The notes under the pieces are model-generated. The model saw only the letters and a list, made by a program, of their open reading frames with translations, did no database searches and was not told the DNA's origin. The position numbers and the translations under genes are program-made. From the NCBI GenBank assembly GCA_000434435.1, contig FR895529.1:1-6178 (forward strand): a stretch of DNA of 6,178 nucleotides, given 5' to 3'. Each line of letters begins with the position of its first letter. Position 1 is the stretch's first letter. This DNA comes from Firmicutes bacterium CAG:475 (GTDB taxonomy: Bacteria > Bacillota > Clostridia > Christensenellales > CAG-917). Positions 5,748 through 6,178 of the stretch are shown here, in pieces.

Positions 5748-5771
5748 GTTAAAATGCTCTTTAATAATTTA

Positions 5772-5801
5772 ATTATACAATAACATCTTCTATAATGTCA
5801 A
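5772..5801 (-). promoter_or_regulatory. Promoter of the membrane protein gene
   Basis: On the minus strand a perfect TTGACA (5796-5801) and a perfect TATAAT (5772-5777) are separated by 18 bp. Transcription would begin near 5765, about 40 nt before the ATG at 5726. The promoter is embedded in the last codons of the upstream APH-like gene, and its -10 box overlaps that gene's stop codon. Confidence 0.75.
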
Positions 5802-6178
5802 TAGCAACCGAAAACCGACAAAACGCATAGTCCGATTGCATTTTGTAGAAACCGTTGTACTCGCCGAGAGCGGAATTGGCGTAGACCATAGAGAACAAGA
5901 TTTTCGAAAAATCGAACATTGCGATGCCCGTGGACAACTCGCCCATGTCTATAAGGCAACACTCGCCGTCTTGCACCATGATATTGTTGATATTGAGGTC
6001 GCCGTGCACGCAGACGTCGCTGTCGGGAACGAGGTCGAGAAATCGATGCAGATACCGTCTTTCCTCTTCGCTGACACCCGTGATGTTTGCTTGCGGTGCT
6101 GCTTTTTGCGAAACGAAACGTTGTTTCGTGTCGCTGCGCCTTGCGGCTTTTTTTACAGCCTGCGCAAGCCGGTTTTAT
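5773..6178 (-). CDS. APH/choline kinase-fold phosphotransferase, 3' part (5' end outside the window)
   Basis: The minus-strand frame stays open from the window edge to the TAA at 5773-5775, giving the last 134 or so residues. The core of the aminoglycoside phosphotransferase/choline kinase fold is clear: VCVHGDLNINNIMV carries the HGDxNxxN catalytic loop with the catalytic aspartate, and CCLIDMGELSTGIAMFDFSKI is the metal-binding ID segment with the following conserved aspartate. EEERRYLHRFLDLVPDSD just before the loop is also typical. These enzymes phosphorylate small-molecule hydroxyls; this variant resembles the uncharacterised TIGR02172-type group rather than known resistance enzymes. Translation begins upstream of the window; the GTG before HGDL at 6009 is internal and not a start. 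The C-terminus ends only about 50 residues after the ID segment (SVAIDIIEDVIV), shorter than usual, where sequence turns AT-rich. Confidence 0.8.

Overview
The window looks like bacterial chromosome from a Gram-positive-type organism, most likely a Clostridia-like Firmicute, possibly a gut bacterium. This is inferred from strong AGGAGG-type ribosome binding sites, consensus sigma-A promoters and the family mix (CatA-like acetyltransferase, cytidylate kinase-like protein, PUA-containing rRNA methyltransferase, MscS channel, GNAT, APH-like kinase). Composition is mixed: by rough hand count the methyltransferase is about 45-50% GC, whereas roughly 5100-5800 is nearer one third GC. Every gene except the methyltransferase lies on the minus strand.

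Left block (1-3114): a two-gene minus-strand operon (cytidylate kinase-like, then CatA-like acetyltransferase) is divergent from a full-length plus-strand RlmI-type rRNA methyltransferase; both promoters are readable in the 214-bp gap. Just beyond the acetyltransferase stop codon lies a broken, inverted copy of residues 74-196 of the same methyltransferase. The operon therefore sits inside an imperfect inverted repeat (about 59-431 and 2167-2539) with a 247-bp core that is identical by eye, flanked on one side by sequence only about 88% identical. This is the most striking feature of the window.

Middle block (3115-4034): tandem 16-bp repeats, a strong bidirectional-looking hairpin terminator and a self-contained GNAT acetyltransferase gene with its own promoter. 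A pair of imperfect inverted repeats (3166-3211 and 3875-3917) brackets this unit, suggesting a small mobile or repeat-flanked cassette. A cluster of short hairpins follows up to the mscS stop codon.

Right block (4035-6178): an MscS-type mechanosensitive channel with clear promoter and RBS; an AT-rich orphan gene for a two-helix membrane protein with a terminator and a consensus promoter but no clear RBS; and the 3' part of an APH/choline-kinase-fold gene entering from the window edge. The APH gene appears shortened at its C-terminus where the AT-rich segment begins. The genes do not form one pathway; this reads as a patchwork housekeeping/accessory region with signs of duplication and insertion. 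No CRISPR array, tRNA, rRNA or transposase gene was seen.
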